Assembly (NCBI GenBank): GCA_002633005.1
Contig: NMRA01000625.1
Location: 62,001-126,000 of the forward strand
DNA from: Phoronis australis
Taxonomy: Eukaryota > Phoronida > Phoronidae
DNA: 64,000 nucleotides
Reading direction: 5' to 3'
This document shows, piece by piece, positions 12,601-22,804 of the stretch. The notes below the pieces were generated by a model. That model worked only from the letters and a program-made list of their open reading frames with translations. It searched no databases and had not been told where the DNA came from. Each line of letters opens with the position of its first letter. Position 1 is the first letter of the stretch. The position numbers and the translations under genes are program-made.

Positions 12601-15600
12601 TTAACAGTATATAAGTACCATTACATACATTCCATTCAGTCTACAAGAAATTATCTGTATAACGAAAATTTCAATCTATCAAAGTTCAGTATATAATGTG
12701 AGGAGATTTTGCAATTCAAAATTGCTGCATAAGTCTCAGCGCAAGTGCTTCATTTAAGGAGATACAAACGGTATTACTGACGAAAAAAAAACACGTTTTG
12801 GGGTTATTTTGATTAGAATTGGCTTCTAGACGTTATCTTTGATCAGAGCTATAAAACACGAATCTATTGCGCCAAGGTATGTATTGATGTCTGCTTGAAA
12901 ATGTTATCCTCATGAGCCTTTCCTTACATTGCAATAAGGTTTTGCTCCATGAGACTGTATTGCTTGGCGTTTCCATCTTTGTAGTCAGTTTTGCCACAGT
13001 CTACAAACAAATTTCAAGAAGCTGATTCCCACTTACCCTGCTGGCACGGTAAATATAAACAGGTGACCCTTGCCGAACAAGATTCCCTTAACTTTCTGGT
13101 AAATTCCATCAATTTCAGTGCCGTCTACCGTAGATTTGCAATTGTTCCACGTCTTCCATGAACGGACGATCATTCCAGGTAACCACACCTGCGTGATGTC
13201 GTAGTGGCCTCCCAACGCCGCATGAGGGTCGGCGTTGTCTTTTGGGTCTATATACACTCGAATTCCGTTGCGTACGCATTTTATGTCCTAAAAACGTTTA
13301 ACAAACCGGTGCTAATTCTACCCTTAAACACGCTTACCATGGTACACAACCTTATCATAAGCGAAACACATATCATTCTCCACTAAGAACTTATCCGCAC
13401 AGAACGAACTCTAACTACGCTCAACGGACCCTCAGCAAGCACAATGCTTCGTTCAACATGCATTGAAATCATGCGTGGTGAAGTTTCCTCTGTGTGCGGT
13501 AAATGGTAACTGTTGGGTTAAGAAAGTGTGGTTCTGATTCCCGGAGATGGTGAGTTTTTTGTTCCATGACAAATGGTTTGTACCCGTAGTGAAAATTCAG
13601 GTACCACCCTTGACTACAGGTAAAAAGTTCTAAACTTGATTCATTCTTCCTATGTCTTATCACAATGACGCTTTTTGAGACGGTAAATTCAGATTCAGAG
13701 CAATAATTGCGAGATCACTGTAAAATCTGCCCCAATGACGAAACCAATTTTCTCTATTTTTCTGTTTCTGAGCAATCGTACAATTGTTTGTGTTAAGGAA
13801 GATGATAGAATTAACTGTTACTCTTTCCATTTTTATGATATAACCGTTCATGATTTTAAGGGGTCCCTTTTTAGACGTGGACCTATCTTAGACGAGAGGC
13901 CCGGGCAATTTCCCCTTTGCACCCCATTTGGTTCTGTCATCTATTTACCTGAGAAAGTAGATAAAATTATAAATTGGACGAAACAACACAGACCATGTTC
14001 GTGTAAAGCAAAGTAGTATCGCTGTGCAGCGCAAACAAGGAAACGTGAGATTAAGGGAAAAACTATAGCACTGACCGCTACCGAACTTGAAGACTACTAA
14101 TATTTTCAAGGGTTTAGAAACGATAAAAATAGTTATACTTTTTCCTGAAGATTATTATTAAGTGAGCATTGTTGATGAAAAGGGAATTGTCGGTGGTATG
14201 ATGTTTTAATGACAGTGTATAGTGTAAATGTCTAACGGGCTAAATTGCTCAAATTACTCGTACTGACAATTGAACACATGACATGACTGATTTTCCTGTT
14301 CAATCGCCAATTTTTGTCGCCCTGTCTCTCTGTCGTCTGGGTCATATGGTACAACATTTGACCCAACAACATCACGACAACGAAATAAACAATCTGCAAG
14401 ATAAAAATATGATATGTCCTATTCTAGCTCCTTTATGTGGTACTTAGGTCATCTCTCTAAGATGTTCAGTAAAATTCGCGCTTTGTTTGAACAATGGAAA
14501 CAAGTGAGCCACACGGTAGGAGAACAACAGGAATGTCAAAGGCCAGTGTCAGACCGAAAGAGTGATCCACCGTATAAAAATTACAATCACCTATATTTAT
14601 ATGATGACAAAGTTTTAATGAAACCAGCATCTTGACAACTCATAGTTGGAGATTCAAATTTGCCTATCAATTCTTCAAGAATTTTTAATTTAAATGCATC
14701 CTGTTTTGATAACAAACGCAGGTGTTATCAACTAGCTTCGGCACAGGTGTCGTCATTTGCGCGACCATTTGGAAATAATAAACCGGATTTGTAAATGAAA
14801 TGACAGCTTGCGAGACGAATTCAATTGTTATGGGTCATGAGATCCGATAGACCACGGTAGAGTTCAGTAGCTATCTGGCGGCTAGAAAATCTAACTAAAA
14901 TCACGTGTCATCATTCAATACACGGCAATACCTCGGGCCTTGCTTTTCTAGCAAGGTCCTAGAGGGATTACACTCTGCCCAGATTACAACTAAACAGATC
15001 GCGTGCCTATGCAACTTTTTAAGTATTATTTCCGACAACGAGGTTTTTGTTTCCATGTTCAGGGATCTTGTGTTTCGTCAAAAGCGATTGGCACTTCTCA
15101 TAACTACTGGTGAAAAAAATTCAATCTCATTTGGCAAATATACAAAGTCTCTGAGAATGTACCCATTAGTTCTAGTTTTTGAGATAATTTTGTAGAAATT
15201 ATTTTTAGGTTGTGAACTTGTGATAAGCTGATAAGTACTATGCTAATTATTTATTTTTCAGTAATTATGAATTGATAGCACGAGACTTAGGTCCCTGACC
15301 AAACAACTACATAAAGCTTTAACTATGCTGGTATTATTTTCTGTCTTTGGATGAACAATGTTGATAATGACTGTTAACACGGAATACGACTGAGTATGAC
15401 AGAGACACAGTGGATCGCCATATTGCATGGATACGTGGTCTCCTGTGCCCGGGTGTAAGAAACAGTGCCAAATAGGGATTCAACTAAGTTCCCTAAATCT
15501 ACTACGTATTTTTGCATTTGTGAAAACATCGATTGCCTCTTTCTTGTATTGTATTGTTTTAGTTTCATTTTAAGTCAAATTTTGACTTTGATACGAATCG

Positions 15601-17416
15601 AGAGTGAACTATACGTTGAATTGTCAATATTATCGAAAATTATTAGGGATCTTTTCATGCAACACCCCCAAATTAAGGACTGAGTCCCTATTCATTTTCA
15701 ATGAACTCTGGGTTGAATGTTTAGTTGTATTGTTAGAAAATGTCACTAATAAAAGAGGAGCTCATAATAAAGATGAAATGATAAAAATATTACAACCGTG
15801 AGTCTATAAAGACAGAAATACGCAAAAAGACTTATGGACCTTAGTTGAGTCCCTACTTGGGACTGTTTCATACAACCGACCACTGGCATGAAAATTTTCT
15901 GTCCCTGTGCAAAGAACCAGCAATGTTGGTTCCTAGCCTGGCGTGAGAAATTTGTGGTCCAGAGGTGTTCAGTTTTTCTCCTGACGTGATAAATTATAAG
16001 ACCTGTCGTGATAAATTCTGGTTTCGTGTTTTTTGTTGATAAATTCTAGTTTTGGGTTGCTTTTGACAGTGAGAAGATATTTTTTAATATAAAATATGTG
16101 TCTTGGAATTTTGTGCACTTTCGCAATAGGCATCTGAGTGGAACAGAACATAATTTTGGTTCATATAATGCTAAGGCAGCACATGTACAATCTACACATT
16201 CAGATGGAATTATACTCATTCATCAGATATGCCCCGAACATAAAGTTCAAGGTCTGTAGCTGCTAGTTTCAGAACGTTTTGTTTCATAGTTTGCTAGCCT
16301 TGAAGCACACAGATTTGAAGCCATGGCCGAAAGCGTTCGAGTGAGTAATAGCAAGTTCATTTTCAGATCTGACATTATAACACATGCGCGCACCCAGCCT
16401 TCCATGTGGGGTGGTCGAATTCCCGACGTTGTGGACCATTTGCTAACAAAAAGAGCGGGCTGACTAAAAAAAAAAACGGGAGCACATCTGTGAATTGCGC
16501 GTTTCCGCTTATTTAGTGGACTTTTGTCCTATTTTCCCGAACTCTTGGTCTCTCGGGGGCGGACCTTTTTGCCCACTGAGCCCCCCGAGCCCCTCCCCCT
16601 GGGTGCGGGGCGGATGTAACATGAGAGTTTAAAGTGGAATTAAGGAATACGAGTTCTCGAATGTAACAAAAAAGAACCCGACTGCTATTTTCTGCAAAAA
16701 TACGTTACGTTTTGCGAGTGAATTTGGAGAAGAAACAAAACTAAATGAGTAATCGAAAATTCCAAACAGCGTTTTTGAGGTATATTTCGAAGTTTTCGTA
16801 TAAAAAGTGTTTCATTAAAATCTTCCAAGAAGTTATTTTGCAATGGATGTAGCTTTCTTAAAATGGAATTTTTACGTAAAAAGATGGAAACGTAATAATA
16901 ATAATAATACTGATAATGATAATAGTAAAAACATTGATATAAAACATATTTTCATAATCTCTTCTTTCTTTCAGAAAATTTATACTTTTACTTGTTGACG
17001 TAGCTTGGTTGTTGCGATATATGTCTTACAGTGAAGATCACTAAATAAGGTTGGAGATAACCTTAAGTGAAGGAATGATCGCAGATGTCACCTTTAACGG
17101 TATTGATAGAAAACAGTGTAAATCACCTGTTCCACTTTTAAGTGGCCACTTATATAACTTATTTTTGTTGATTGATCAAAAGGTGCAACGCCAAATTTTA
17201 CAGCAATAAAACAGCCATTACCGTGATCATGTCATGTCTTTGTACGTTGTCGTCAAGATCAATCAATCCGGCCACTTTACCGGACTTCTTCAAGTAAAAT
17301 TCTTCTCCGCTCTTCTCATGCTTCACAGAATTTTCGTGGTTGAAGTACAGATTGTCATCCGAGACTGCGACAGTTAACGCCACTACCCAACTCAACAGAA
17401 GAAGGCGCAGCACCAT
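451..17416 (-). CDS. Secreted protein of unknown family, nine exons, 3' end outside the window
   Basis: Exons on the minus strand are 17416-17222, 13287-13037, 12261-11881, 11468-11423, 11007-10749, 2906-2776, 2521-2418, 1826-1689 and 657-451. All have GT donors and AG acceptors, and all phases agree, giving about 570 residues in one frame. The start was chosen because it is followed at once by MVLRLLLLSWVVALTVAVS, a typical signal peptide. Visible marks: a Cys pair in residues 66-148, a furin-type RVRR/S at 182-186, a CKEC motif at 263-266 in a WWDLYCKECY context, long beta-like stretches, and a Cys-rich last exon (CC pair). No transmembrane segment is seen. The intron after exon 5 of the list contains two LINEs. 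I do not recognise the family. The Cys/Trp pattern loosely recalls secreted fungal DUF7029/DUF7223 proteins, which is only an impression. Gene reality is well supported by phase; function is unknown. Confidence 0.82.
658..1688 (-). other. Intron 8 of the secreted protein gene
   Basis: Lies between phase-matched exons. Short open frames on both strands around 1038-1295 have no protein-like composition or splice support. Nothing else is recognised. Confidence 0.6.
1689..1826 (-). CDS. Secreted protein, exon 8
   Basis: Acceptor tacatttcag before 1826 and donor gtaaga at 1688-1683. The frame set by exon 7 is open throughout (45 codons), while other frames are interrupted. Tyr-rich YIYGYGAVC followed by a Ser/Leu-rich strand-like segment. 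Confidence 0.78.
2418..2521 (-). CDS. Secreted protein, exon 7
   Basis: Acceptor tttcaacag before 2521 and donor gtaagt at 2417-2412. It starts in phase 0 and ends with two bases left over. 34 codons, starting LDLDFTISWADQKREIEGKK. Confidence 0.78.
2776..2906 (-). CDS. Secreted protein, exon 6
   Basis: Acceptor acactttcag before 2906 and donor gtatgg at 2775-2770. Its first two bases complete a Thr codon with the single base left by exon 5, and it ends in phase 0. 43 codons including NGSLTMDHQYTQINTTAVD, with possible N-glycosylation sequons (NGS, NTT). It sits only about 50 bp from the LINE A boundary. Confidence 0.78.
2989..4744 (+). pseudogene. LINE A endonuclease end and reverse transcriptase, broken
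   Basis: Three plus frames must be combined to read the protein. The endonuclease SDHLPV motif is followed by a linker and by RT blocks: KAPGKDGISNDMI, the YKEAIIIPILKKGKD to RPISLL region, QSGFRKNRSTEDQI, FVGLTKAFDKV (motif A), GVPQGSIISPTLFVVFIDDI (motif B) and HADDL (motif C). Motif A normally reads F-x-D-L-x-K-A-F-D, and here the first catalytic Asp is Gly. Frameshifts lie near 3420-3500, 4240, 4380 and 4600. The reading stops abruptly at 4744 at the LINE B tail and resumes in sense at 8476. Confidence 0.85.
4741..4764 (+). repeat. (TATT)n tail of LINE B
   Basis: Five tandem TATT units, which on the minus strand form the AATA-rich 3' tail of LINE B. They abut the gtcta target duplication. 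Confidence 0.8.
5071..7953 (-). pseudogene. LINE B endonuclease-reverse transcriptase ORF, disrupted
   Basis: The apurinic-type endonuclease begins with GLRIGHLNIVSLSDRI and ILCLNETMI, continues with GGGVAIYTKEGL, IIGSVYRPPSA and VTGDFNYDVL, and ends with GISDHNLVF. RT blocks: VVTPVFKDGEKSSENYRPIS, FVDLKKAFDTVDHG (motif A, Asp intact), GVPQGSILGPLLFTIFVNDL (motif B) and YADD (motif C). The C-terminal part includes FKYLGLILDPNLKF and QPHIDYCLPVWG. Frames change near 7710, 7050 and 5790, and an in-frame TAG interrupts after CVQK near 6302. Catalytic residues survive, so decay is more recent than in LINE A. Confidence 0.88.
7954..8475 (-). other. LINE B 5' leader
   Basis: Sequence between the likely endonuclease start and the 5' junction. 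An open frame of 165 codons crosses it (8393-7896), but its composition is not protein-like and it overlaps the endonuclease start in another frame. I treat it as 5' UTR or as a decayed first ORF. Confidence 0.5.
8476..9797 (+). pseudogene. LINE A 3' part: RT thumb, RNase H and Cys-rich end, broken
   Basis: It resumes LINE A after the nested insertion: KILTQVY before 4744 continues as TGSVRPQVEYASNAWS from 8479. The RNase H region is read by switching frames between 8940 and 9370, with VYKDDSAE in the place of the usual Y-T-D-G-S-A block and SHCGISGNEEADGLSKAG as the last RNase H block. The C-terminus carries CPCGTGPQTPEYLLQSCP. Several frameshifts are present, and no intact ORF remains. Confidence 0.82.
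9805..10742 (-). other. Intron 5 remainder of the secreted gene
   Basis: Between LINE A and exon 5. A degenerate direct repeat is visible: tgacacatgctttgtccc near 10330 and the text after it echo 10080-10300, with phrases such as gttgtcca, gagatcaa and acgcttatt occurring twice. No coding sequence was found. Confidence 0.45.
10749..11007 (-). CDS. Secreted protein, exon 5
   Basis: Acceptor tcattttag before ATT at 11007; donor gtaagt at 10748-10743; ends with one base left over. 86 codons of alternating charged and hydrophobic residues, acidic towards the end (DIDFEAVQSEFEFDIYEEG). The following 7.8 kb intron holds the two LINEs. Confidence 0.8.
11423..11468 (-). CDS. Secreted protein, exon 4 (46-nt microexon)
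   Basis: Acceptor gttgcag, donor gtaagg at 11422-11417. It encodes KLVIKKREIIDFEVK after a split Thr codon and ends in phase 0. It is too short to find by ORF length. It is accepted because both splice sites are strong and both phases fit. Confidence 0.75.
11881..12261 (-). CDS. Secreted protein, exon 3 (furin-type site, CKEC)
   Basis: Acceptor ctctctttag before 12261 and donor gtgagt at 11880-11875. It encodes residues 149-275. EEHRHRVRRSVMTNDD carries the R-x-R-R/S proprotein-convertase consensus, which implies that an N-terminal domain of about 165 residues is cut from the rest in the secretory pathway. Downstream is a Ser/Gln/Asn-rich linker and then NNWWDLYCKECYATLEGD. Confidence 0.82.
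13037..13287 (-). CDS. Secreted protein, exon 2
   Basis: Acceptor ttttag before GAC at 13287; donor gtaagt at 13036-13031; starts in phase 0 and ends with two bases left over. It encodes residues 66-148, with cysteines near the start (DIKCVRNG) and in the middle (WKTWNNCKS). It joins exon 1 in phase 0 and the exon at 12261 by forming a Gly codon. Confidence 0.8.
13288..17221 (-). other. Intron 1 of the secreted gene (3.9 kb)
   Basis: No exon with matching phase was found. There is a short (TAA)n run near 16893-16925, and otherwise AT-rich unique-looking sequence. Open frames such as 13735-14016 (plus) lack any family resemblance. Confidence 0.5.
17222..17416 (-). CDS. Secreted protein, exon 1 (signal peptide)
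   Basis: 65 codons from ATG at 17416-17414 to the donor gtaatg at 17221-17216, ending in phase 0. A hydrophobic run LRLLLLSWVVALTVAVS follows the start and gives a likely cleavage near residues 18-20. The open frame continues upstream for 36 codons, but those residues are not signal-like and are taken as 5' UTR. Confidence 0.8.
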
Positions 17417-17532
17417 TCTTGCTATGCGTTCTCGTTGGCAACAAATAACCAAAATGGTGATCCTACGTAGTGAAGCGAGTCTGGTATGCGCTGTTAAACA
17501 TCTTGGTCGACCAACCGTAGACATCTTAATAC

Positions 17533-17752
17533 TGAAATAATTTCCACCCCGGACAGTGAGAATAGTTTCTACCTAGTTTGAAATAATTTTCCACGTGGGT
17601 GAAAATAATTTACATCCGGGTCAAAATAATTTCCACCTTGCTTGAAATAATTTCCACCAAGGTGAAAATAGTCTCCATCGAGGTTGAACTAATTTCCACC
17701 TGGGTGAAAATAATTTCTACCTAAGTTCAATTATTTCCACCTAGGTGGAAAA
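17533..17752 (+). repeat. 21-bp degenerate tandem array upstream of the secreted gene
   Basis: About ten diverged copies of a roughly 21-bp unit, gtgaaaataatttccacctgg in its commonest form. The array begins 117 bp upstream of the ATG of the minus-strand secreted gene, so it lies in its promoter or 5' UTR. On the gene strand each unit reads like GGTGGAAATTATTTTCAC. Confidence 0.8.
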
Positions 17753-17929
17753 GGAAAAATTAAAAAATAATTAAACTAAAATAGCGATGATAGTTTCAGG
17801 CCACCGTAGTAGTGACATAGTTTTCGAACTGCTTCAGTTATGCAACTTTTGTCTGAATCAGGGAGTGCATAATTCAATTGCACATATAGTAAACATCTGG
17901 GGTGTCAAATTTCTCCAGTGGTCTATTTT

Positions 17930-18462
17930 TTCATGACGGCGTTTTACCGTTCAGTGACTTTCCCGGACGTAGAGGGTTGTGAGCCTATGATAACATCTAG
18001 CTTCTTTGTTAACTGCCAAGCACAGTCTTTTGTCTGGTATCAAAGATACTATATCCCAAAATCTTTGCTGGTTTGACACCAGGCATGCCAATTATCTACC
18101 AGGCTTCGTGTGAAAGATTCGATTGTCGTAACTTCGGTTGCAGTTGGGCGATTTTGGCGATTCAAAAACTAAACACGATCAGCATTTGACGAGGAAGTCA
18201 GAAATGTTATTGATTTATGTTTAAATATGTTATAACTTAACTTTTATTTTTAACAGTACAACCCAGTCAAGCTAGATACGATCTTATTGGAGATTAGAGC
18301 AATTATCGAACAAAAGAGAGATGGCCCTCCAACCCTTAATGCCAGAATGAAGTTAATCAGTCGTGTAAGATATTGGCTACAGGGGTCATCTTCCCAACTT
18401 CGTGTTGGGCTAAAGAATGGAACAAGTTGGCGGAGCAACGAGAAAACACGGTAATGTTCATT
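17930..18462 (+). repeat. Internal part of a foldback-element family, copy 1
   Basis: Matches the reverse complement of 25515-26049 over about 520 bp with scattered changes. Shared phrases: gataacatctagcttctttg, tggctac with ggtcatcttcccaactt, and aatggaacaagttgg (aatcgaacaagttgg in the other copy). It lacks the terminal inverted repeats seen in copy 2, so it is truncated or an internal-deletion relative. Confidence 0.75.
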
Positions 18463-20980
18463 CTAATTTGCTGGAACGCAAACTGTACTTTAGACGAAGA
18501 CAAAAACAATTCAACTTAGTCGCGTCAGTGGATCGCACGAATTTAAAATTCAACAGTGGACAACCATAACCAATTAATTTGTACCTCTGAGACGCACATT
18601 AATTGCCTCCCGTTGAAGGATCCGGTTCAAAACCTGAAGCGCTGACGTCAGCTAAGACTGATCGTACCCGACCGTAGTGAGACGCTGAAAACTCGGGTCT
18701 CTCGAACGTCTTAGAGAAAACGTGGCTGTCACTTTTTCAACTAAGTCACATAAAGAGTAATCATGAAATCACCTAAGTGGGTACGGCTGAATGTATTTTG
18801 TGCAAAGACTACAGCTTGAGCACTTCAACCCCACCCCAAGATAATGTACGTTCTGTAGACTATCTAAATAATGCAGGACATGCACTCTTTCAGTTTGTGG
18901 TAAAGGCGGCAAGCTTAGGCGACCGTCTTCGAATCGAATCACAAGTTACTGAATTCTAAAGGCCCCTCCCCATATAGATCTAGTTAAAGTGCTTAAAGTT
19001 AATAATTTCATATTAAAACACCAAAAAGAAAACCACCCCAACGTTCGACCAGCTGTCAAGTTAGAACACCTGCAAACAAATATTGCGGCTCGTTTTCCCG
19101 TGGTTTATATCATAAGGAATGCCGAGGCGTTGCATTTGTAGTAGTTGTGGCAACTTAGTGTTTGACAACAATGCAACTCGTTTTACTTTTCCGCGCGACC
19201 GACATCGGACATGCACGGATATGGCACAACAGTTTGCATAAGAAACTCGCGTGTTGGTGTATATGACACATTGACGCTAGGTACGCTCATACGTCAGACT
19301 CAAGTCCGTGGAGCTAAGAAATTCACACTTGAATCGATTTTCTTCAATTTTCTCGTTTTTGAGGTATTGAATTCACGGTTGATATCCAGTGCTATAAAGG
19401 ATGGTTTAATGATGCTGATGTGACGGGAGCGCCGTCTATTGATGGAGCCGTCACGGTGAGTGAGGACGAGTCGTCAGTTTAGTTTCAGAAGCTAGAGTGT
19501 TATTATATTTTAAAGGGGTGTAAGATGGTCAATTCCTTATATGGAACTTCCGATGACGAAATTTTTAGTTCTATTCTGATTGGTTTTCACATTTATCTTG
19601 AGACCCCTAGTTTAGCGTAATTTGGAACGTTCGCGGTGCGAATGAAGCCTACAAAAATGGGCCCCTCACGCTAAAACTTCGGATTTTGCCGGGTCTGGAC
19701 TCTATCTGCAAGGAATCCCAACCAAACAACCTAACTGTTTGGGCCTTTTAAATTTGGACTTTGACGTTTTTAGCGAATTTTTCTTGTTTATAAATTCTTT
19801 GTGTTAAAAGTTAAAGCTGCGATTTCGACGGAAGTTAGCGATGAGTAGTAAGTTTGTAGATTGGTGTTTCATATATATTGCATAATAAAATTCAGTATAT
19901 TTATCTACTTCTCTCTTGTTTCACTCTTTATAAGTTGTCACCATGGTTCTCTCGTATGCGATTCGAACGAGTGAAAAAGTCACACAAGGCTGCAAATATT
20001 TTTATCGGCTACGAACAGTCGACATTTTAGAAACTAGGTAGATCGGTGCTGGTCGCTCCACCGATTCCCGTTACACTGACAACGAAGTCAATTGTCAAAA
20101 CAAAGCAAGTAGTGGTTTCAAGCATGTACTGCTGTGAAGCAATTCGTACGCTCACACCATTTGCATGCAAGTGGACGAAAATGCGTGCATCCTTCACCCC
20201 ACAATCTCCAGCGAATTTCTCGGCACACCAAAGACTTCACGGCGCCATCACATATGGAAGTGAACTCGCTATGGGCTTAGCCGAATGTGTATTGGACGAG
20301 ATAATTGTGGTCGTAACCGACGCGCCTGTTTGGTCACGCGCGTTAACTTTTATGAAAGGACTGTCTGACTTAAGGGCGCTTATAGCGATGGGGTGACAGA
20401 AGACCATGCATATGTCAGCGTACGAGTTACTTCATGAAGAGTTCAAAGCACCCAACGTCAGTTATGCGAGTACACAAACCTGCACTTGCGAGTGTGTAGT
20501 CCAAAGATAAAAGCGGACAGTTTCAAAATTTTGAGTTTTAATTACCAGCCTACGGGTTTGAACATTTAGATCGTTTTTCGAGCATTCTAACAAAAACTTC
20601 GGCGACTTTTAATAAAACTGTGTGTACTCGTAGACTTACCCGTGTTGTCTGATTAAGTAAAACACGTATAGTTTCGTAATGGAATGTACACAGAATGGGA
20701 AGACGTCTGATTCTCCTTTCTGCCGGCTGATACACCTATCATGCTAAAACTCCCTATTAACTACGTTTATACGTATATAATTTTCAAGTGATCAAAAATT
20801 CTGTTACGAAAATACATAATATGCTTTTAAGTTACACTAGGCAGTTGGCTATAGATATTTTGCCTTCTCGAATGTGTGAAATACATCCATTCTTTGACAA
20901 GAAGCTTACTGAAAGGACGAAGGTCGCTAAATGCATGCCAGAGAACAAGCCGCGCAGGGTATTCTACAACAGACACTGCA
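18463..20980. other. Intergenic, no gene recognised
   Basis: Upstream of the secreted gene. The open frame at 20046-20396 (plus, 116 codons) has no signal, motif or splice support, and its composition looks random. Nothing else is supportable. Confidence 0.4.
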
Positions 20981-21400
20981 AAGCTTGAAGCAGGAAAGTT
21001 TACTGTGCATATATGCTGTTTCGTCAAGGCATTTGAAGCGTCGAGGTTTCACTGACGTCTACTTGCGAAAGGTAGCTTATACACAGAATGCGCATGCGTG
21101 TGGTGTTGAAGCGCGTTTTAAAATTCGCGGTCACATATTTAGTTGCAAAACAGGTGTGGAGCAAGGATGAATTCTAAGCCCATTACATGTATTTCTGAGT
21201 GGTATAGTATCTGATGTAGGCTAAGAGAGCGTGTTGGGTGGCAGAGGAATCTATGTTAATGCCGAGATTAATTGTTTAGTTTTTGCCGATGATCTCGTCC
21301 GTATTGATTGGAGACTGTACTAATTTCAAAACTGGCACCTTACAGCGAATCAAGAAAAACTTATGCCATTGCTTACAAGCGTGGTGGTGCCGTCTGTTCA
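20981..21400 (+). pseudogene. Decayed LINE reverse-transcriptase fragment
   Basis: Reading across frames gives CFVKAFEASRF (motif A-like), FSCKTGVEQG followed by ILSPLHVFLSG (motif B-like, with a stop inside), and GIYVNAEINCLVFADDLVRI (motif C, FADD). Order and spacing are those of a non-LTR RT palm. Multiple stops mean it is an old relic. Confidence 0.6.
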
Positions 21401-21549
21401 CACGAAAAGTGATGTGTCAGAATGCTACCATATCAACTCACTGATGTATGATGACAAAATTACACAATTCCTAACAAAATTTGTCTGGAGAACAGTGTAA
21501 GCATAGTATATGAAAGTTTCATAAGAATCCGATCATCTGTTTCCGAGAT

Positions 21550-21985
21550 ATGATATTTCAAAGCTGTTGTTTGCTTACTTTCTCGAGGGCGTTTTGAGCT
21601 TGGGTATTCAATAGCTGATTCTCGAATGCCCGTGCCTTGTTCTTTTTCCGCTCTTCCTACATAAAACAAACGATCGTAATATCGGTCCTTACTTGTTGGC
21701 GCATGTTAGTATAAAACTGAGGTGTGCGTAACTGTGAAAAATAACGATAAAACAAAGTGCTGGTTGGTGCCAAGAAGGTACGTAGGAATTGTGGAAGGGA
21801 GTATAGCAACCAGGTCATGTACGGTCCTGTACAGAAGGGATAGTTTGTTCTGAGCTCGTCTTTCCTGGAGGGTGGGCCAATTGAGAGTTTTGAGCATGGA
21901 TGAAACGGAGGAGTACCTTGAGTGGTCATTCAAAACGAACCTGGCTGATCTACGTTGTATTTTTTCTACATGCTATAAACAGTCC
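21550..21985 (-). pseudogene. LINE C-terminal fragment (CR1/Jockey-like)
   Basis: The minus strand reads ARFVLNDHSRYSSVSSMLK then LNWPTLQERRAQNKLSLLYR and HDLVAILPST. This matches the region after the RT where CR1- and Jockey-like elements have R-A-A-R-F-V, a T-L-x-W-x-x-L-x-x-R-R block and a LLYK-type segment. 5'-truncated and interrupted. Confidence 0.65.
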
Positions 21986-22428
21986 TACTAAATAAGATTG
22001 GTCCTAACCCAGCGTGTCAAAGTAAACGGTGGGGTTTTGAAAATTGAACTAGACCGTATTTATCCACCTTGGCTGAGTCGCGCTCGGCTCACGATCAAAG
22101 GGATGCCGCCAAGCTTCTCTATTAATCGAGTCACGAGCGAGGATAATTGGCTTCGCTCAGGCGGATGATCAGCTGATTACAATCTAGCTAGCAGACTGTA
22201 CTTTTTATGGAGAGAGTTTTAAATAGTTTTTACTGTAATATTTGAAAAGAGGAGCGAAAACTTTGCAAATATGAGTACAACTTTGAATTTTTTAAAACGG
22301 CCCAGGATAAGAGATTTTGCAACACAGCAACACTCACGATTACTTTCATTCGGCGCGCACGAATACAAAAATATAGGACCCAAGTTATTTATATATTGGA
22401 ACACATGCATTGCAATATTCAAAATACG

Positions 22429-22434
22429 TTTATT
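22429..22434 (-). promoter_or_regulatory. Polyadenylation signal AATAAA for the unrecognised gene
   Basis: AATAAA on the minus strand, 127 nt downstream of the stop codon of the terminal exon at 22561. This spacing is normal for a 3' UTR and supports the exon being real. Confidence 0.55.
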
Positions 22435-22560
22435 ATGAATCTTACAAGCGTAAAACGACGTCGTTTAATTTCATTGTGCTCATTCATTGTCAACCGTCAA
22501 ATCGGCAATTTCCGAGATGTGATCTGCGGCGTGCGCGTATGTGTACAAAACACGTGATTG

Positions 22561-22804
22561 TTATGTTCCTGAAGTACGAAAATTAAGAAACTTTAGCATG
22601 CCGTTATTATTGACAGGGACACGATAAAACGAATTTGGATTTTGACTATAGTCTTGATACAACGAGCTGGCTGACCACTGCGTCAGTGTCTCCGTTAGAC
22701 CCAGAAATTTCACACAGCCCGCGTAGTAGTTCACCTCGTCCCCAACATGTAGATCGAGCCTCAGTGGACTATTATACTCCACGGTAGAGCTAACAACCGT
22801 CGGC
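22561..22804 (-). CDS. Unrecognised gene, terminal exon
   Basis: Acceptor tgtgtgcacag before 22804, preceded by a pyrimidine-poor but branch-like ggttaactcac. 80 codons then TAA. It is protein-like along its whole length (GDEVNYYAGCVKFLG, SASSLYQDYSQNPNSFYRV). Confidence 0.5.

Noticed and set aside
12928-13000. A 73-nt exon-like segment (minus) with acceptor tttgtag and donor gtaagg
   Set aside because: It would leave an intron of only 36 nt after the exon at 13037, and its phase gives a stop after a few codons. The exon at 13037 joins directly to the one at 12261 in phase.
13735-14016. 93-codon plus frame in intron 1 of the secreted gene
   Set aside because: No splice, start context or family support; on the opposite strand of a long intron.
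17417-17524. Upstream extension of the secreted gene's first exon by 36 codons
   Set aside because: The extra residues are not signal-like and would bury the hydrophobic signal sequence. The ATG at 17416 is preferred.
20046-20396. 116-codon plus frame in intergenic sequence
   Set aside because: No recognisable motif and irregular composition. Length alone is within chance for this amount of sequence.
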